Shown in pieces: positions 25,136 through 33,172 of a stretch of DNA of 37,275 nucleotides (position 1 is its first letter; every line of letters starts with the position of its first letter). The translations under genes and the position numbers were made by a program. Source of the DNA: Bacteroidales bacterium Bact_11 (GTDB lineage: Bacteria > Bacteroidota > Bacteroidia > Bacteroidales > UBA932); NCBI GenBank assembly GCA_001603505.1, contig LUZC01000099.1, positions 1-37,275 of the forward strand, given 5' to 3'. The notes under the pieces were generated by a model. That model saw only the letters and a list, made by a program, of their open reading frames with translations, was not told the DNA's origin and made no database searches.

Positions 25136-26185
25136 TCAGATGGTCTCGTTGTATGCATCTCCGCCCGTCCAGGGGGCCACGGTGATGGTAGCGGAGATAT
25201 TGCCCTTTTCAACCGGCGTGTTCGGGTCATCCGATCCGGGGCCGGTGATGGTCAGCGTCACGTCGTAGGTATTGTTGCGTGCTATGTCCGGAATCGTAAC
25301 GGGATAGTAGTACGACCGGCTGTCGAACGAAGCCTTTACCACCAGGCGGACCGGGCCTTCGGTTGCGGCAGGACCCGTCACTGTCGAAGAATTGTTGTTG
25401 GGAAAACTGTAGAACCGGTAGTTCAGCGACACGGCACCTGCGCCGCTGGCCACGGACTGGCCGCAGGAATGGAAAGTCAGGTCCGCACAGGTCGCATCGG
25501 AAGCGGAAGCAATCACGGAGCCGCTTTTCCGGCCAGCCAGATTTCCCCAGCCCGTAGGCGTTCCACTTCCGCCCATCGTCCAGGAAGTCAACACGTTGGT
25601 CAACATCACATAGTCGATGGTCAGGCTTCCGAGCGCAGCGGCCATGCCGTTTGTCACACTCACCAGCCGTACACGTGAAGTATAGCGCGACATCGCCACA
25701 GAGAGCGTTGCCGGACTGGAAGCAGTATGTGTCGACGTGACCGTCACGATACCGCTGCCGTACATCCGGAATCCGGTAGTCGCCGTGGTGCTGTTGTCGC
25801 CTAGGGCGGCCGCCGTCGACTGCAGGGCAGTGATTGTTGAAACGGAGCTCAGATCGGACACATTGGCCACCGCGACCACTGTGTAGGAGCCCGCATTGAC
25901 ATTCTGGAAAGTCTGGGAATCGCCGGAGGTCAAAGAAGAGGAGGTGGCGTACCGGTAAAGATGTCCATCAGCATCGAACACGAGAATCTGAACACTGTTG
26001 AGCGCCGTTTCACAGGGTTCCGCATCCGTGCCGGAAGTCGCTTTTGTAGCGGCGTCGCTTTGAATGGTTACAGTGATTGCACCCTCCGCCAGGGTTGCTT
26101 TCTCGGGTTCCGCATCATTGCAGGAAGCCGTCATCAGCACCGCGGTGAGTGCTGCGGCCAGAAAAAGGAAAGATTGTCTTTTCAT
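25136..26185 (-). CDS. fimbrillin (FimA/Mfa1-like major subunit)
   Basis: 349 residues from the chosen ATG (MKRQSFLFLAAAL). The lipoprotein signal ends MTASC, as in all type V pilins, which reach the outer membrane as lipoproteins and are then cut by an extracellular trypsin-like protease to permit strand-exchange polymerisation. The N-terminal domain has EGAITVTIQSD and SVQILVFDADGHLYRY...FQNVNAGSYTVVAVANVSDL, the typical FimA-like beta pattern. The C-terminus, ISATITVAPWTGGD, matches the donor-strand end of the family and is mirrored by the preceding gene. Low charge, high Ser/Thr and the position before FimB/Mfa2 make this the probable main shaft subunit. The ORF can be extended 10 codons to 26215, but the signal peptide fixes the start. 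Confidence 0.84.
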   Translation of the reverse strand: MKRQSFLFLAAALTAVLMTASCNDAEPEKATLAEGAITVTIQSDAATKATSGTDAEPCETALNSVQILVFDADGHLYRYATSSSLTSGDSQTFQNVNAGSYTVVAVANVSDLSSVSTITALQSTAAALGDNSTTATTGFRMYGSGIVTVTSTHTASSPATLSVAMSRYTSRVRLVSVTNGMAAALGSLTIDYVMLTNVLTSWTMGGSGTPTGWGNLAGRKSGSVIASASDATCADLTFHSCGQSVASGAGAVSLNYRFYSFPNNNSSTVTGPAATEGPVRLVVKASFDSRSYYYPVTIPDIARNNTYDVTLTITGPGSDDPNTPVEKGNISATITVAPWTGGDAYNETI

Positions 26186-26219
26186 GTTGTATGTTTTTAT
26201 GTGAATGGTTCTCATGTCA

Positions 26220-27221
26220 TCATATTTCTACTTGCAGGCCCGTCCCGGCCGTCCATGGCGTAACCGACACGGTCACAGAAGCGAAGCAATGGTCACAGGG
26301 TATGTCTTCCGGGTGTTCCGTACCCAGATTCCGGATCGTAATATCGATGTGATAATGCGTATTGGAGACGACTTCGGGAATCGTCACAGGATAGTAGGTC
26401 ACTGTGGAATCGGCCTGTGCCTCCACCACCAGCCGCGTACAGCGTGTCGTCCAGAAGGAACGGTCGTGGCCATCTTCGCTGTCATTCGGGTAGGCATAGA
26501 GGGTCATGTCCGGCGCAAGGCTGTCCCGCCGTTGCATCTCGTGGTCGAGAGTTCCCTGGATAAGGTCGCCGGGTCCGTCAGCGGTACATTCCATCCGGTG
26601 GAACCAGGGGCCTTCCGGCAGCAGGCGTCCGGCCAGGGTAGCGGAACCGACTACATTGGTCAAGTACGCCGCCCGTACCCGGAACCGCCGGATGGGAACC
26701 AGGTCGTCAAAATCGGTATGCAGCGCAAAGGTCACTTTCGCTACAACGCGCCGCACTTCCACCGTGATCTTTTCGTCTTCCCTGACAAGGTGGTCCGTCA
26801 GTCCGCCGGCCATCACGAAACAACCCGGCGCATTGTCGGAGAGCAGCGTCACGTCCGCAAGCAGTTCCTCCCGCGTGGCATAGACGGCATCCAGCTGCGG
26901 ACCGTTCACCACCGCGAAGAAATCGTACGTCCCTTCAGCCAGCCATAGGTCATACACCCCGCTGTCGGAAAGGCAGCTTGTCAAGGCTTCTCCGGTATCG
27001 GAATGGAAAACGTACAGGCGGCTGAAGGCTACGGCATTCTCATCTTCCGGCGAAACACCCGCCGCTTTTACCACGGCCGTCGCGCCGGCCAGTGCCACCG
27101 ACACCGCATGCAATTCCAGCTCATCACCGCAATGACAATCGACGGGTCGGCACGAAACAGCCAACAGCGCAAGCAGCCAGCATTCCGTCAACACCGTGTT
27201 CCTAATCCCCGGCATCCGCAT
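26220..27221 (-). CDS. FimA-like accessory fimbrial lipoprotein
   Basis: 333 residues. A lipoprotein signal ends LLALLAVSC, followed by an unusual cluster of cysteines (CRPVDCHCG). The body has FSRLYVFHSDTGE, EGTYDFFAVVNG and RRVVAKVTFAL, the standard FimA/Mfa N-terminal-domain features, and a C-terminal half with YYPVTIPEVVSNTHYHIDITI. The end, VTVSVTPWTAGTG, closely resembles the end of the fimbrillin encoded just downstream, so the two are probably diverged paralogues. It could be a minor shaft or adaptor subunit between shaft and tip. It starts within the last 20 nt of the OmpA/TPR gene (an alternative ATG lies at 27215). Same operon, no own promoter seen. Confidence 0.78.
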   Translation of the reverse strand: MRMPGIRNTVLTECWLLALLAVSCRPVDCHCGDELELHAVSVALAGATAVVKAAGVSPEDENAVAFSRLYVFHSDTGEALTSCLSDSGVYDLWLAEGTYDFFAVVNGPQLDAVYATREELLADVTLLSDNAPGCFVMAGGLTDHLVREDEKITVEVRRVVAKVTFALHTDFDDLVPIRRFRVRAAYLTNVVGSATLAGRLLPEGPWFHRMECTADGPGDLIQGTLDHEMQRRDSLAPDMTLYAYPNDSEDGHDRSFWTTRCTRLVVEAQADSTVTYYPVTIPEVVSNTHYHIDITIRNLGTEHPEDIPCDHCFASVTVSVTPWTAGTGLQVEI

Positions 27222-29217
27222 GCGTCAGTCCCCCTTCCGCCAGATGGTTCAAATCATATTTCCGGATCAATGCGCTCACTTCCGGATCGAGATTGCCCCG
27301 GTGCACGAAAGCGCCGTTTTGCACACACGCGTGGAGATAGCACTCCACCGCGCCCGGATCGTTTCCCGCGCGGGCATAGAGCAGCGCGAGCATGTAGTTT
27401 ACCTCGGCGCTTCGGTCCAACTTCTCGAGGATGGCCAAAGCACTGGCATTGTAATCGAGGCAACAAAAGGCAATCGCCGTATTGAAATCGGCATACGGGC
27501 GCAGCAAGGTCAGCGCCCGTTCGTATTCCCGGTCGCGGATAGCCTGTACGCCAGCCATATAGGTAGTATCGAGAATCGTAGTATGCAGGGTATCCTGCTC
27601 CATGTCCTTGCGATGCAAACGGAAATCGAAGGCAACTGTCCGCAGCCGGGGATACAGTTCCCTGCTGATATAAGCGTAGGACGCATCCTTCCGCATGGAT
27701 TGCTCCCGGGCATCCGGATTCTCCTCCTCCCGACGGAGCCGATACTGGTTTTTGGCAGCGGCATTGAGCACGGTATCCCGGTCCACCAGTGCATCAAGCC
27801 CTTCCCAATTCTCAGGAACGGCATAGTTGCACAGCCGGATCTCCGGACGGGACCGGCGTTCCGGCTCGGCGAGCGTTCCATCCAGCGTCAGAAGGATTCC
27901 GGAGGCATGGTCCAGCGAGTCAGCACATTGCTTCAAACAGGCTGAAACGAAACGGCTCACGCTCCGTCCCCGCCGGCGTGACAAATCTCCGTTGGACCGC
28001 CACGAGCCTTCCGGAGAGGCGTGGGCGGTGACCACGATACTGTCGATTTCGTATTCTTCATTTTCCAAAAGGGCCGCCAACATCCGCCGGATGCGGCTGA
28101 TTTCCACTGCGTTGTCGCCCAGGTCTTCGCGCACGGCATCAGCGCCCGGGTCAAAGAGCAGGTGGGCCTCTGTCCGGACATCGACGCGGCGGGAGATTAC
28201 CTGGTCGAGATACCGCGGCCGTTCGTCCACAAAAGCGCTCAGGGAAGAAACGTAAAAAGTCAACGGCTCGCTTTCCGGCACCCGGTAGACCGTCTTGTCC
28301 TGCTCGCAGATTTCACCGGAAAGAAGGATGTCTACCTTCCGCAGTTTAGGCCTCGTGGCTATGGTCTGCACATAATTATACACGAACTCTCCTGCCTCGT
28401 TGACAATCAGTGTATCGAGCCGTAACTGCTCTGTCTGGAACGGAGCGCGCACATATTTCTGAAACATCCGGTCTTTGTCGCGGATTTTCCGTTCGTTGCG
28501 ACGAACCAGCAGGCCGTAGGTATAATGATCGACCGCCTGACGTTCCGTCACGCCATAGATCGATGCGAACTGGGCATCCGTCACCTCGGAGCTGTCGCGG
28601 CGCAGCGCATACAGTTCCGGGATATTCCGCTCGACAAAGATTTCCAGTTGGGTGCGGTCGATAAAACGCGTGGAGTCGGTGATGATTGATTGAAGGAAGC
28701 GCTCGTATTGCTGGTAGCCGCGCAACTGCGCCCTCCGGTATTCTTTTCCGGTAATCAGGATGTCATCGAGGGAAAGGGTATCGCCCAGCAGCGCCATCTC
28801 CGGATGGAAACGCACCTGCCAGCGACTGTCCTGCAATGCGGCCGGCACGATGACCTGGAACTCCAGTTCCACCCGTCCGTGACGCTCAGCTACATTCCTG
28901 AAGCGGGCGGTAACACGGGCCGCTTCAAGGGTCTCCGTAGCGACCATTTCCCCGCTCTCTTCATCGCGCACCGCGTTCATGATAATCACTTCCCTGCCCT
29001 GGAAATCGTGTACGACCACGCTGTCACGGGCCACCTGCGGCAAATCGATTTCCCTGAAAGAACGACTGTAGCGTTCCGGCAGTGCAAGGCGCGCCGAGAG
29101 TTGCTGCTCCCGCAAAAGTTCCGCCTTCCGCCAAGTTACACAAGCCGTAGGCAACACGACAAGCGGCAGGCAGGCAGCCAACGCACACACAATCCGTTTC
29201 AATTCTTTAAAACACAT
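27202..29217 (-). CDS. OmpA-like TPR lipoprotein of fimbrial operon
   Basis: 671 residues, of a type often found second in Bacteroidales fimbrial operons. The N-terminus is a signal with a cysteine at about residue 26 (VVLPTAC; the proline makes the lipobox atypical). A beta-rich region with YVQTIATRPKLRKVDILLSG follows. Around residues 350-415 is an OmpA-like module: ISRIRRMLAALL, then VVTAHASPEGSW, N-x-DLSRRRGRSV, which in relatives binds peptidoglycan. Residues about 555-650 read as TPR-like helices (AIRDREYERALTLLRPYAD, NYMLALLYARAGNDPGAVECYLHACV). A periplasmic scaffold coupling fimbriae to the cell wall is a plausible role, by inference. It overlaps the upstream DUF3575 gene by 11 nt and the next gene by 20 nt, so expression is coupled. 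Confidence 0.76.
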   Translation of the reverse strand: MCFKELKRIVCALAACLPLVVLPTACVTWRKAELLREQQLSARLALPERYSRSFREIDLPQVARDSVVVHDFQGREVIIMNAVRDEESGEMVATETLEAARVTARFRNVAERHGRVELEFQVIVPAALQDSRWQVRFHPEMALLGDTLSLDDILITGKEYRRAQLRGYQQYERFLQSIITDSTRFIDRTQLEIFVERNIPELYALRRDSSEVTDAQFASIYGVTERQAVDHYTYGLLVRRNERKIRDKDRMFQKYVRAPFQTEQLRLDTLIVNEAGEFVYNYVQTIATRPKLRKVDILLSGEICEQDKTVYRVPESEPLTFYVSSLSAFVDERPRYLDQVISRRVDVRTEAHLLFDPGADAVREDLGDNAVEISRIRRMLAALLENEEYEIDSIVVTAHASPEGSWRSNGDLSRRRGRSVSRFVSACLKQCADSLDHASGILLTLDGTLAEPERRSRPEIRLCNYAVPENWEGLDALVDRDTVLNAAAKNQYRLRREEENPDAREQSMRKDASYAYISRELYPRLRTVAFDFRLHRKDMEQDTLHTTILDTTYMAGVQAIRDREYERALTLLRPYADFNTAIAFCCLDYNASALAILEKLDRSAEVNYMLALLYARAGNDPGAVECYLHACVQNGAFVHRGNLDPEVSALIRKYDLNHLAEGGLTHADAGD

Positions 29218-29788
29218 AGGTCAATCCGATCCGTACATCATTGGAAGGCCAGATGAAACCCTTCCAAGCATTTCTTATGGGCGTTCCATCGGCAAATGTC
29301 AGTGTCCTGCCGCAGCGGGGACAACAGTACTGCGTATACCGAGACGCTCCGGCCCAGAACCCGAATCCCACGTCGAAATTCCAGTGACCCGACAGCATCC
29401 GGCTGTATCCAGCGCCGAAACCCAATCCACCGGCTCGTCCCTCTTCCGTTTTCTCAGCGATCAATCCGCCGCGGCTGTATTCTTCGCACTGGAGATTCAA
29501 GCCGAACCACCACGAGGAATACACGTTCCACGACCAGAAGCGCGCCCCGACCGAAGCCGTACGGGCCTTGTTCTGGAAGACCCTGCCTTTTTCGGCAGAA
29601 CCGTATTGCCAGGGATTGTAACGGATGCCCGCGTGCAGCGTGAGGTGACGGCTGGCCGAAATGCCGGCCTGCAGGTTGACCGTCCCAAGGTTTGCCCAGT
29701 CCAGCAGATTGGTGGAAACCGAGAATTTTTGGGCGGAAAGTGGTAGGGCCGTCCACAGGCAACATATCCAAACCAGGCAATGTTTCAT
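29207..29788 (-). CDS. DUF3575 family outer-membrane protein
   Basis: 193 residues. A signal peptide ends LPLSAQ, then KFSVSTNLLDWANLGTVNLQAGISASRHLTLHAGIRYNPW, the typical DUF3575 opening with alternating barrel strands. The middle has ARFWSWNVYSSWWFG and a glycine-rich strand, and YTQYCCPRCGRTL carries the CPxCG pair common in this family. The C-terminus, IWPSNDVRIGLTYVF, ends in Phe as outer-membrane barrels do. DUF3575 proteins head many Bacteroidales fimbrial operons and may be outer-membrane partners; the exact function is unknown. This is the first gene of the six-gene operon and its promoter lies just upstream, divergent from htpG. Confidence 0.86.
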   Translation of the reverse strand: MKHCLVWICCLWTALPLSAQKFSVSTNLLDWANLGTVNLQAGISASRHLTLHAGIRYNPWQYGSAEKGRVFQNKARTASVGARFWSWNVYSSWWFGLNLQCEEYSRGGLIAEKTEEGRAGGLGFGAGYSRMLSGHWNFDVGFGFWAGASRYTQYCCPRCGRTLTFADGTPIRNAWKGFIWPSNDVRIGLTYVF

Positions 29789-29789
29789 A

Positions 29790-29833
29790 GCGCCGCTGCG
29801 AGTTATTCGGTCACAAAACTATAGCGGCGGCGC
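29790..29833 (-). promoter_or_regulatory. fimbrial operon promoter with flanking inverted repeat
   Basis: On the minus strand TAGTTTTG (29821-29814) matches the -7 consensus TAnnTTTG, 25 nt before the DUF3575 ATG. A TTTC-rich tract lies where -33 would be, without a clean TTTG. Arms GCGCCGCT (29790-29797) and AGCGGCgGCGC (29823-29833) bracket the -7 box, so the box lies largely in the loop. It might be an operator or leader hairpin. Confidence 0.5.
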
Positions 29834-29939
29834 CCCGAAAAAAAACTCGGAGCGAAAGTTTCCAGCATCCCGTAAAAACACGTAGAAATGCGAATTCCAC
29901 ACCCCTGAATGGAGGTCCTGTACACCCGTTTCACGAGAA

Positions 29940-29979
29940 CTGACAAATTGTCGGCTCATTTCCGGTGGTATCTTTTTTG
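29940..29979 (+). promoter_or_regulatory. two-part chaperone motif upstream of htpG
   Basis: CTGACAAATTGTCGG (29940-29954), an 11-nt spacer, then TGGTATCTTTTTTG (29966-29979), 44 nt before the htpG ATG. It matches the dnaK upstream element in both parts and in exact spacing. The first part contains GACAA-A-TTGTC, a perfect inverted repeat. Likely a shared chaperone control element. Confidence 0.6.
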
Positions 29980-30023
29980 ATTTTAAGGGCGGCAGAAACG
30001 AAAAATATTAAAAAACCATAACT

Positions 30024-31886
30024 ATGACGAAAGGAAAAATTGGAGTGACCACGGAAAACATCTTTCCGGTCATCAAAAAATTCTTGTATTCCGACCACGA
30101 CATCTTCATGCGTGAGCTCGTGGCCAACGCGGTCGATGCGACGCAGAAGCTGAAAGCCCTTGCCGGGACCGGCGATTTCAAGGGCGAACTCGGCGACCTG
30201 ACCATCCGCATCGATGTCGACGACAAAGCCAAGACCATCAAGATTACCGACCGTGGCATCGGCATGACCGCCGAGGAGGTCGATAAATACATCAACCAGA
30301 TCGCCTTCTCCTCCGCCGGCGAATTCCTGGAGAAATACAAGGATAAGGCGGGCAGCATCATCGGCCATTTCGGTCTGGGCTTCTATTCTGCTTTCATGGT
30401 ATCGCAGAAAGTGCGCATCGAGACGCTCTCCTGGCAGGAAGGCGCTAAAGCCGTACGCTGGGAGTGCCAGGGCGAGCCTGATTTCACGATGAAGGAGATC
30501 GAACGCACGGAGCGCGGCACCACCATCACCCTGTTTCTCGACGCGGACAGCGAGGAATTCGCCCAGGAAGCCAAAGTCGGCGCGCTGTTGAACAAATACT
30601 GCAAGTTCATGCCGGTTCCCATCAGCATGGGCAAGCAGAAAGAGTGGAAGGACGGCAAGTATGTCGACACTGACAAGGACAACATCATCAACGACACCGA
30701 GCCCCTGTGGACCCGCAAGCCCAGCGAACTGAAAGACGAGGATTACCTCACCTTCTACAACAAGCTCTATCCGATGCAGGAGGATCCTCTCTTCCACATC
30801 CATCTCAACGTGGACTACCCGTTCAACCTCACCGGCATCCTTTACTTCCCGAAGATCAAAGACCGTCTCGAGGTCACGCGCAACAAGATCCAGCTCTACT
30901 GCAACCAGATGTTCGTCACCGACTCCGTGGAGAACATCGTGCCCGAGTTCCTGACCCTGCTGCACGGCGTCATCGACTCGCCCGACATCCCGCTGAATGT
31001 GTCGCGCAGCTACCTGCAGGAAGACGCCAACGTAAAGAAGATCTCGACCTACATCACCAAGAAGGTGGCCGACCGGCTCGAGGAGATCGCCAAGAACAAG
31101 AAGGAAGAATTCGAGCAGAAGTGGGACAACCTGAAGCTGTTCATCGAGTACGGCATGATCACCGACGAGAAGTTCTGCGAACGCGCGCTGAAGTTCGCCC
31201 TGCTGAAGAACACGGAGGGCTCCTATTTTAAATACGACGACTATGCCGAAAAAATCAAGGAGGCGCAGACCGACAAGAACAAGAAGACGGTGTACCTCTA
31301 TTGCACCGACCCGGTGGCGCAGTATGCGCAGATCGAGGCGGCCAAGGCGAAGGGCTATGACGTGCTGGTGTTCGACGGCCCGATCGATGCGCACTTCGTG
31401 AACCTGCTGGAGATGAAGCTCAAGGAGGCCACGTTCAAGCGCGTGGACGCCGAGGCGATCGACCGGCTGGTGGAGAAGGAAGAACGCACGAAGTTCGAGA
31501 TTTCGGACGACGATGCGAAGTATGTGACGGGCGTGTTCGAGGAGCTGCTGCCAAAGGAGAACAAATACGACGTGAAGGTGGAGAATCTGGGCGAATCGGT
31601 TGCCCCGATCCTCATCACGCAGAGCGAGTTCATGCGGCGTTATCGTGAGATGGCGGCACTGGGCGGCGGCATGAATTTCTATGGGGAACTGCCCGACTCC
31701 TACAACATCGCTGTCAACGCGGAGAACCCTGTGATCAAGAAGATTATGGGCGAGACTGGCGTGAAGGCCCTCACGGCCGACAACACGCTGCTCCAGCAGG
31801 TGACCGACCTGGCCCTCCTGGCGAACGGCATGCTGAAGGGCAAGGCTCTCGCCGACTTCATCAAGCGGAGCGAAGAGCTACTATAA
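30024..31886 (+). CDS. htpG: chaperone protein HtpG (Hsp90)
   Basis: 620 residues, the bacterial Hsp90, an ATP-dependent dimeric cytoplasmic chaperone. The N-terminal GHKL ATPase site shows FMRELVANAVDATQK (catalytic Glu and Mg-binding Asn), ITDRGIGMT and GHFGLGFYSAFMV. The middle domain has EPLWTRKPSEL...YPMQEDPLFHIHLNVDYPFNLTGILYFP and the ATP-contact NVSRSYLQED. The C-terminal dimerisation domain is present. The sequence is slightly shorter than many Bacteroidota HtpG proteins but nothing obvious is missing. No Shine-Dalgarno is seen before the ATG (an A-rich leader instead). It is divergent from the fimbrial operon and shares the dnaK-type upstream motif. A cloverleaf-like inverted repeat follows its stop by 18 nt. 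Confidence 0.97.
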   Translation: MTKGKIGVTTENIFPVIKKFLYSDHDIFMRELVANAVDATQKLKALAGTGDFKGELGDLTIRIDVDDKAKTIKITDRGIGMTAEEVDKYINQIAFSSAGEFLEKYKDKAGSIIGHFGLGFYSAFMVSQKVRIETLSWQEGAKAVRWECQGEPDFTMKEIERTERGTTITLFLDADSEEFAQEAKVGALLNKYCKFMPVPISMGKQKEWKDGKYVDTDKDNIINDTEPLWTRKPSELKDEDYLTFYNKLYPMQEDPLFHIHLNVDYPFNLTGILYFPKIKDRLEVTRNKIQLYCNQMFVTDSVENIVPEFLTLLHGVIDSPDIPLNVSRSYLQEDANVKKISTYITKKVADRLEEIAKNKKEEFEQKWDNLKLFIEYGMITDEKFCERALKFALLKNTEGSYFKYDDYAEKIKEAQTDKNKKTVYLYCTDPVAQYAQIEAAKAKGYDVLVFDGPIDAHFVNLLEMKLKEATFKRVDAEAIDRLVEKEERTKFEISDDDAKYVTGVFEELLPKENKYDVKVENLGESVAPILITQSEFMRRYREMAALGGGMNFYGELPDSYNIAVNAENPVIKKIMGETGVKALTADNTLLQQVTDLALLANGMLKGKALADFIKRSEELL

Positions 31887-31904
31887 TTGCGCTATAGGCG
31901 CTCC

Positions 31905-32004
31905 GGGAATTGCTTCCAGGACCGACGCTTCGCGTCTCCCTCCCACTTCGTGGGCCCCTCCCGCTATCAAGCGCGGGTGCTTAGGGTCCTGGAAGCAATT
32001 TCCC
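31905..32004. repeat. 100-bp cloverleaf-like inverted repeat
   Basis: Outer arms GGGAATTGCTTCCAGGACC (31905-31923) and GGTCCTGGAAGCAATTTCCC (31985-32004) pair over 19 bp with a single bulged T. Inside are three hairpins: GACGC-TTC-GCGTC (31924-31936), CCCAC-TTC-GTGGG (31942-31954) and CCCGC...GCGGG (31960-31977). Further weak pairing extends outward. It fills the gap between convergent htpG and the serine hydrolase gene. It could act as a bidirectional terminator or be a mobile palindromic element of REP/BIME or MITE type; no coding potential is apparent. Confidence 0.8.
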
Positions 32005-32027
32005 GCCTGCGCCTTCACACAGCGATT

Positions 32028-33128
32028 TTAATTGCGGATCCAGTCGTTCAAGGGAAGCTTCTCTCCCGTAAGCTCTTCGAGGAAAGGATCGAGCAGGTCG
32101 TGGCCGGTGGCGCGGTCGGAGAAGTAGACGAAGCCTTCCTTTGTGGCGGGATGCAGCAGCCACAGCGCCTTGAAGTTGCCGTTGTCACCCCAATGCCAAT
32201 AGTAATCATCGTTCACGGCGCCAAAACCCAGGCACCAGAACACCGTGGAATCACAGTCGCGTGACTCATTCGCATAGCGCTGTGCATGCGTCTGGTGCGT
32301 GAACATCTCCTTGTGTGCGGATTCTGAGAGGCCCTTTCCTTCCAGCAAACCCCGCTTTAAGAAGCGGGCATATTCCGTGGCGTTGGTCCGCAGCGTATAG
32401 GCGCTGTTGGCTCTGGGATGGCGTCCCTGGCCGCGGTCTTCTCCGGCCCGGTTGAATCCGATCAGCGCTATTGAATCATACTCGGGCTGCCAGGCATAGG
32501 AGGTCGTGGGCATGTCGAAGGGCTCGAATACTTCGAGGCGGGCTATGTCGTCGAGCGGCTCACCCTGGATGGCTTCCACAGCCCGCTGCAGAAAAGCATA
32601 TCCCTCACCCGAATAGGCAAAGCAGGAATCCACCGGATACTTGAAGGTAATCGGGCTGGTTGGCCATTCATCAGAAGAAGGTCCCGCCGCCCAGTTCGGC
32701 AGGCCGGTTCGATGTGACAGCACGATGCGCGGAGTAAGTTGCCGGGCCATCTCCTTGTCTACGAAACGGTCTATGTCGGTGTAGTCGGCAATCGGCCGGT
32801 CGAGGTCAATCTCTCCCCGGTCCACCATCCGCATCACAATATAAGCGAACACAGGCTTGCTCAAGGACGCAGCTTGAAAAATGCTCCTCTCATTGATGGG
32901 TTGCGGGATATCGAACACCGTATCCCGGCAGCATACGACCCCCTTCTTGTCAAGTCCGGGGGAGAAATAATAATATTGCAGCACAGGTATCCCACAGGAA
33001 TCCACCAGGTCCTGCAGCGAGTCCATCGCCATCATCGCCCGTTCATTCATCGGTTTCCAGGGCGTATTGCAGCCCGCTGTCAGCATCAATGCGCCCGTCA
33101 GCGCCACAAGGAGTGATTTCCTCATCAT
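32028..33128 (-). CDS. class C beta-lactamase-like serine hydrolase
   Basis: 366 residues of the beta-lactamase/D-Ala-D-Ala-peptidase-like serine hydrolase family (PF00144). A lipoprotein signal ends LTAGC (cysteine 20), so it is anchored in the periplasm or at the surface. The catalytic SxxK is SLSK at residues 88-91 in IFQAASLSKPVFAYIVMRMVDRGE, and the following LDRPIADYTD is typical. The YxN position reads YSG in CFAYSGEGYAFLQRAVEAI, as in esterase-like members, and HWGDNGNFKA near the C-terminus replaces the KTG box. Possible roles are a peptidase or esterase acting on cell-wall or secreted substrates; antibiotic hydrolysis is not implied. It faces htpG across the inverted repeat and starts next to the tRNA-Val promoter. 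The start is fixed by the signal peptide. Confidence 0.88.
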   Translation of the reverse strand: MMRKSLLVALTGALMLTAGCNTPWKPMNERAMMAMDSLQDLVDSCGIPVLQYYYFSPGLDKKGVVCCRDTVFDIPQPINERSIFQAASLSKPVFAYIVMRMVDRGEIDLDRPIADYTDIDRFVDKEMARQLTPRIVLSHRTGLPNWAAGPSSDEWPTSPITFKYPVDSCFAYSGEGYAFLQRAVEAIQGEPLDDIARLEVFEPFDMPTTSYAWQPEYDSIALIGFNRAGEDRGQGRHPRANSAYTLRTNATEYARFLKRGLLEGKGLSESAHKEMFTHQTHAQRYANESRDCDSTVFWCLGFGAVNDDYYWHWGDNGNFKALWLLHPATKEGFVYFSDRATGHDLLDPFLEELTGEKLPLNDWIRN

Positions 33129-33130
33129 AT

Positions 33131-33161
33131 TTTGCGTTTTATCAAAAAGTTCCTATTTTTG
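33131..33161 (+). promoter_or_regulatory. full -33/-7 promoter of tRNA-Val
   Basis: TTTG (33131-33134), a 19-nt spacer and TATTTTTG (33154-33161) match the Bacteroidota consensus exactly. The tRNA starts 11 nt after the -7 box. Confidence 0.8.
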
Positions 33162-33172
33162 CACTCCCAAAA

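Noticed and set aside
29790-29833. Invertible (phase-variable) fimbrial promoter
   Set aside because: The arms are only about 25 nt apart and imperfect, too close for known serine or tyrosine recombinase inversion, and no recombinase gene is nearby.
29931-31394. 487-codon minus-strand frame opposite htpG
   Set aside because: Antisense shadow of HtpG, low-complexity Val/Leu/Arg pattern, no start signal.
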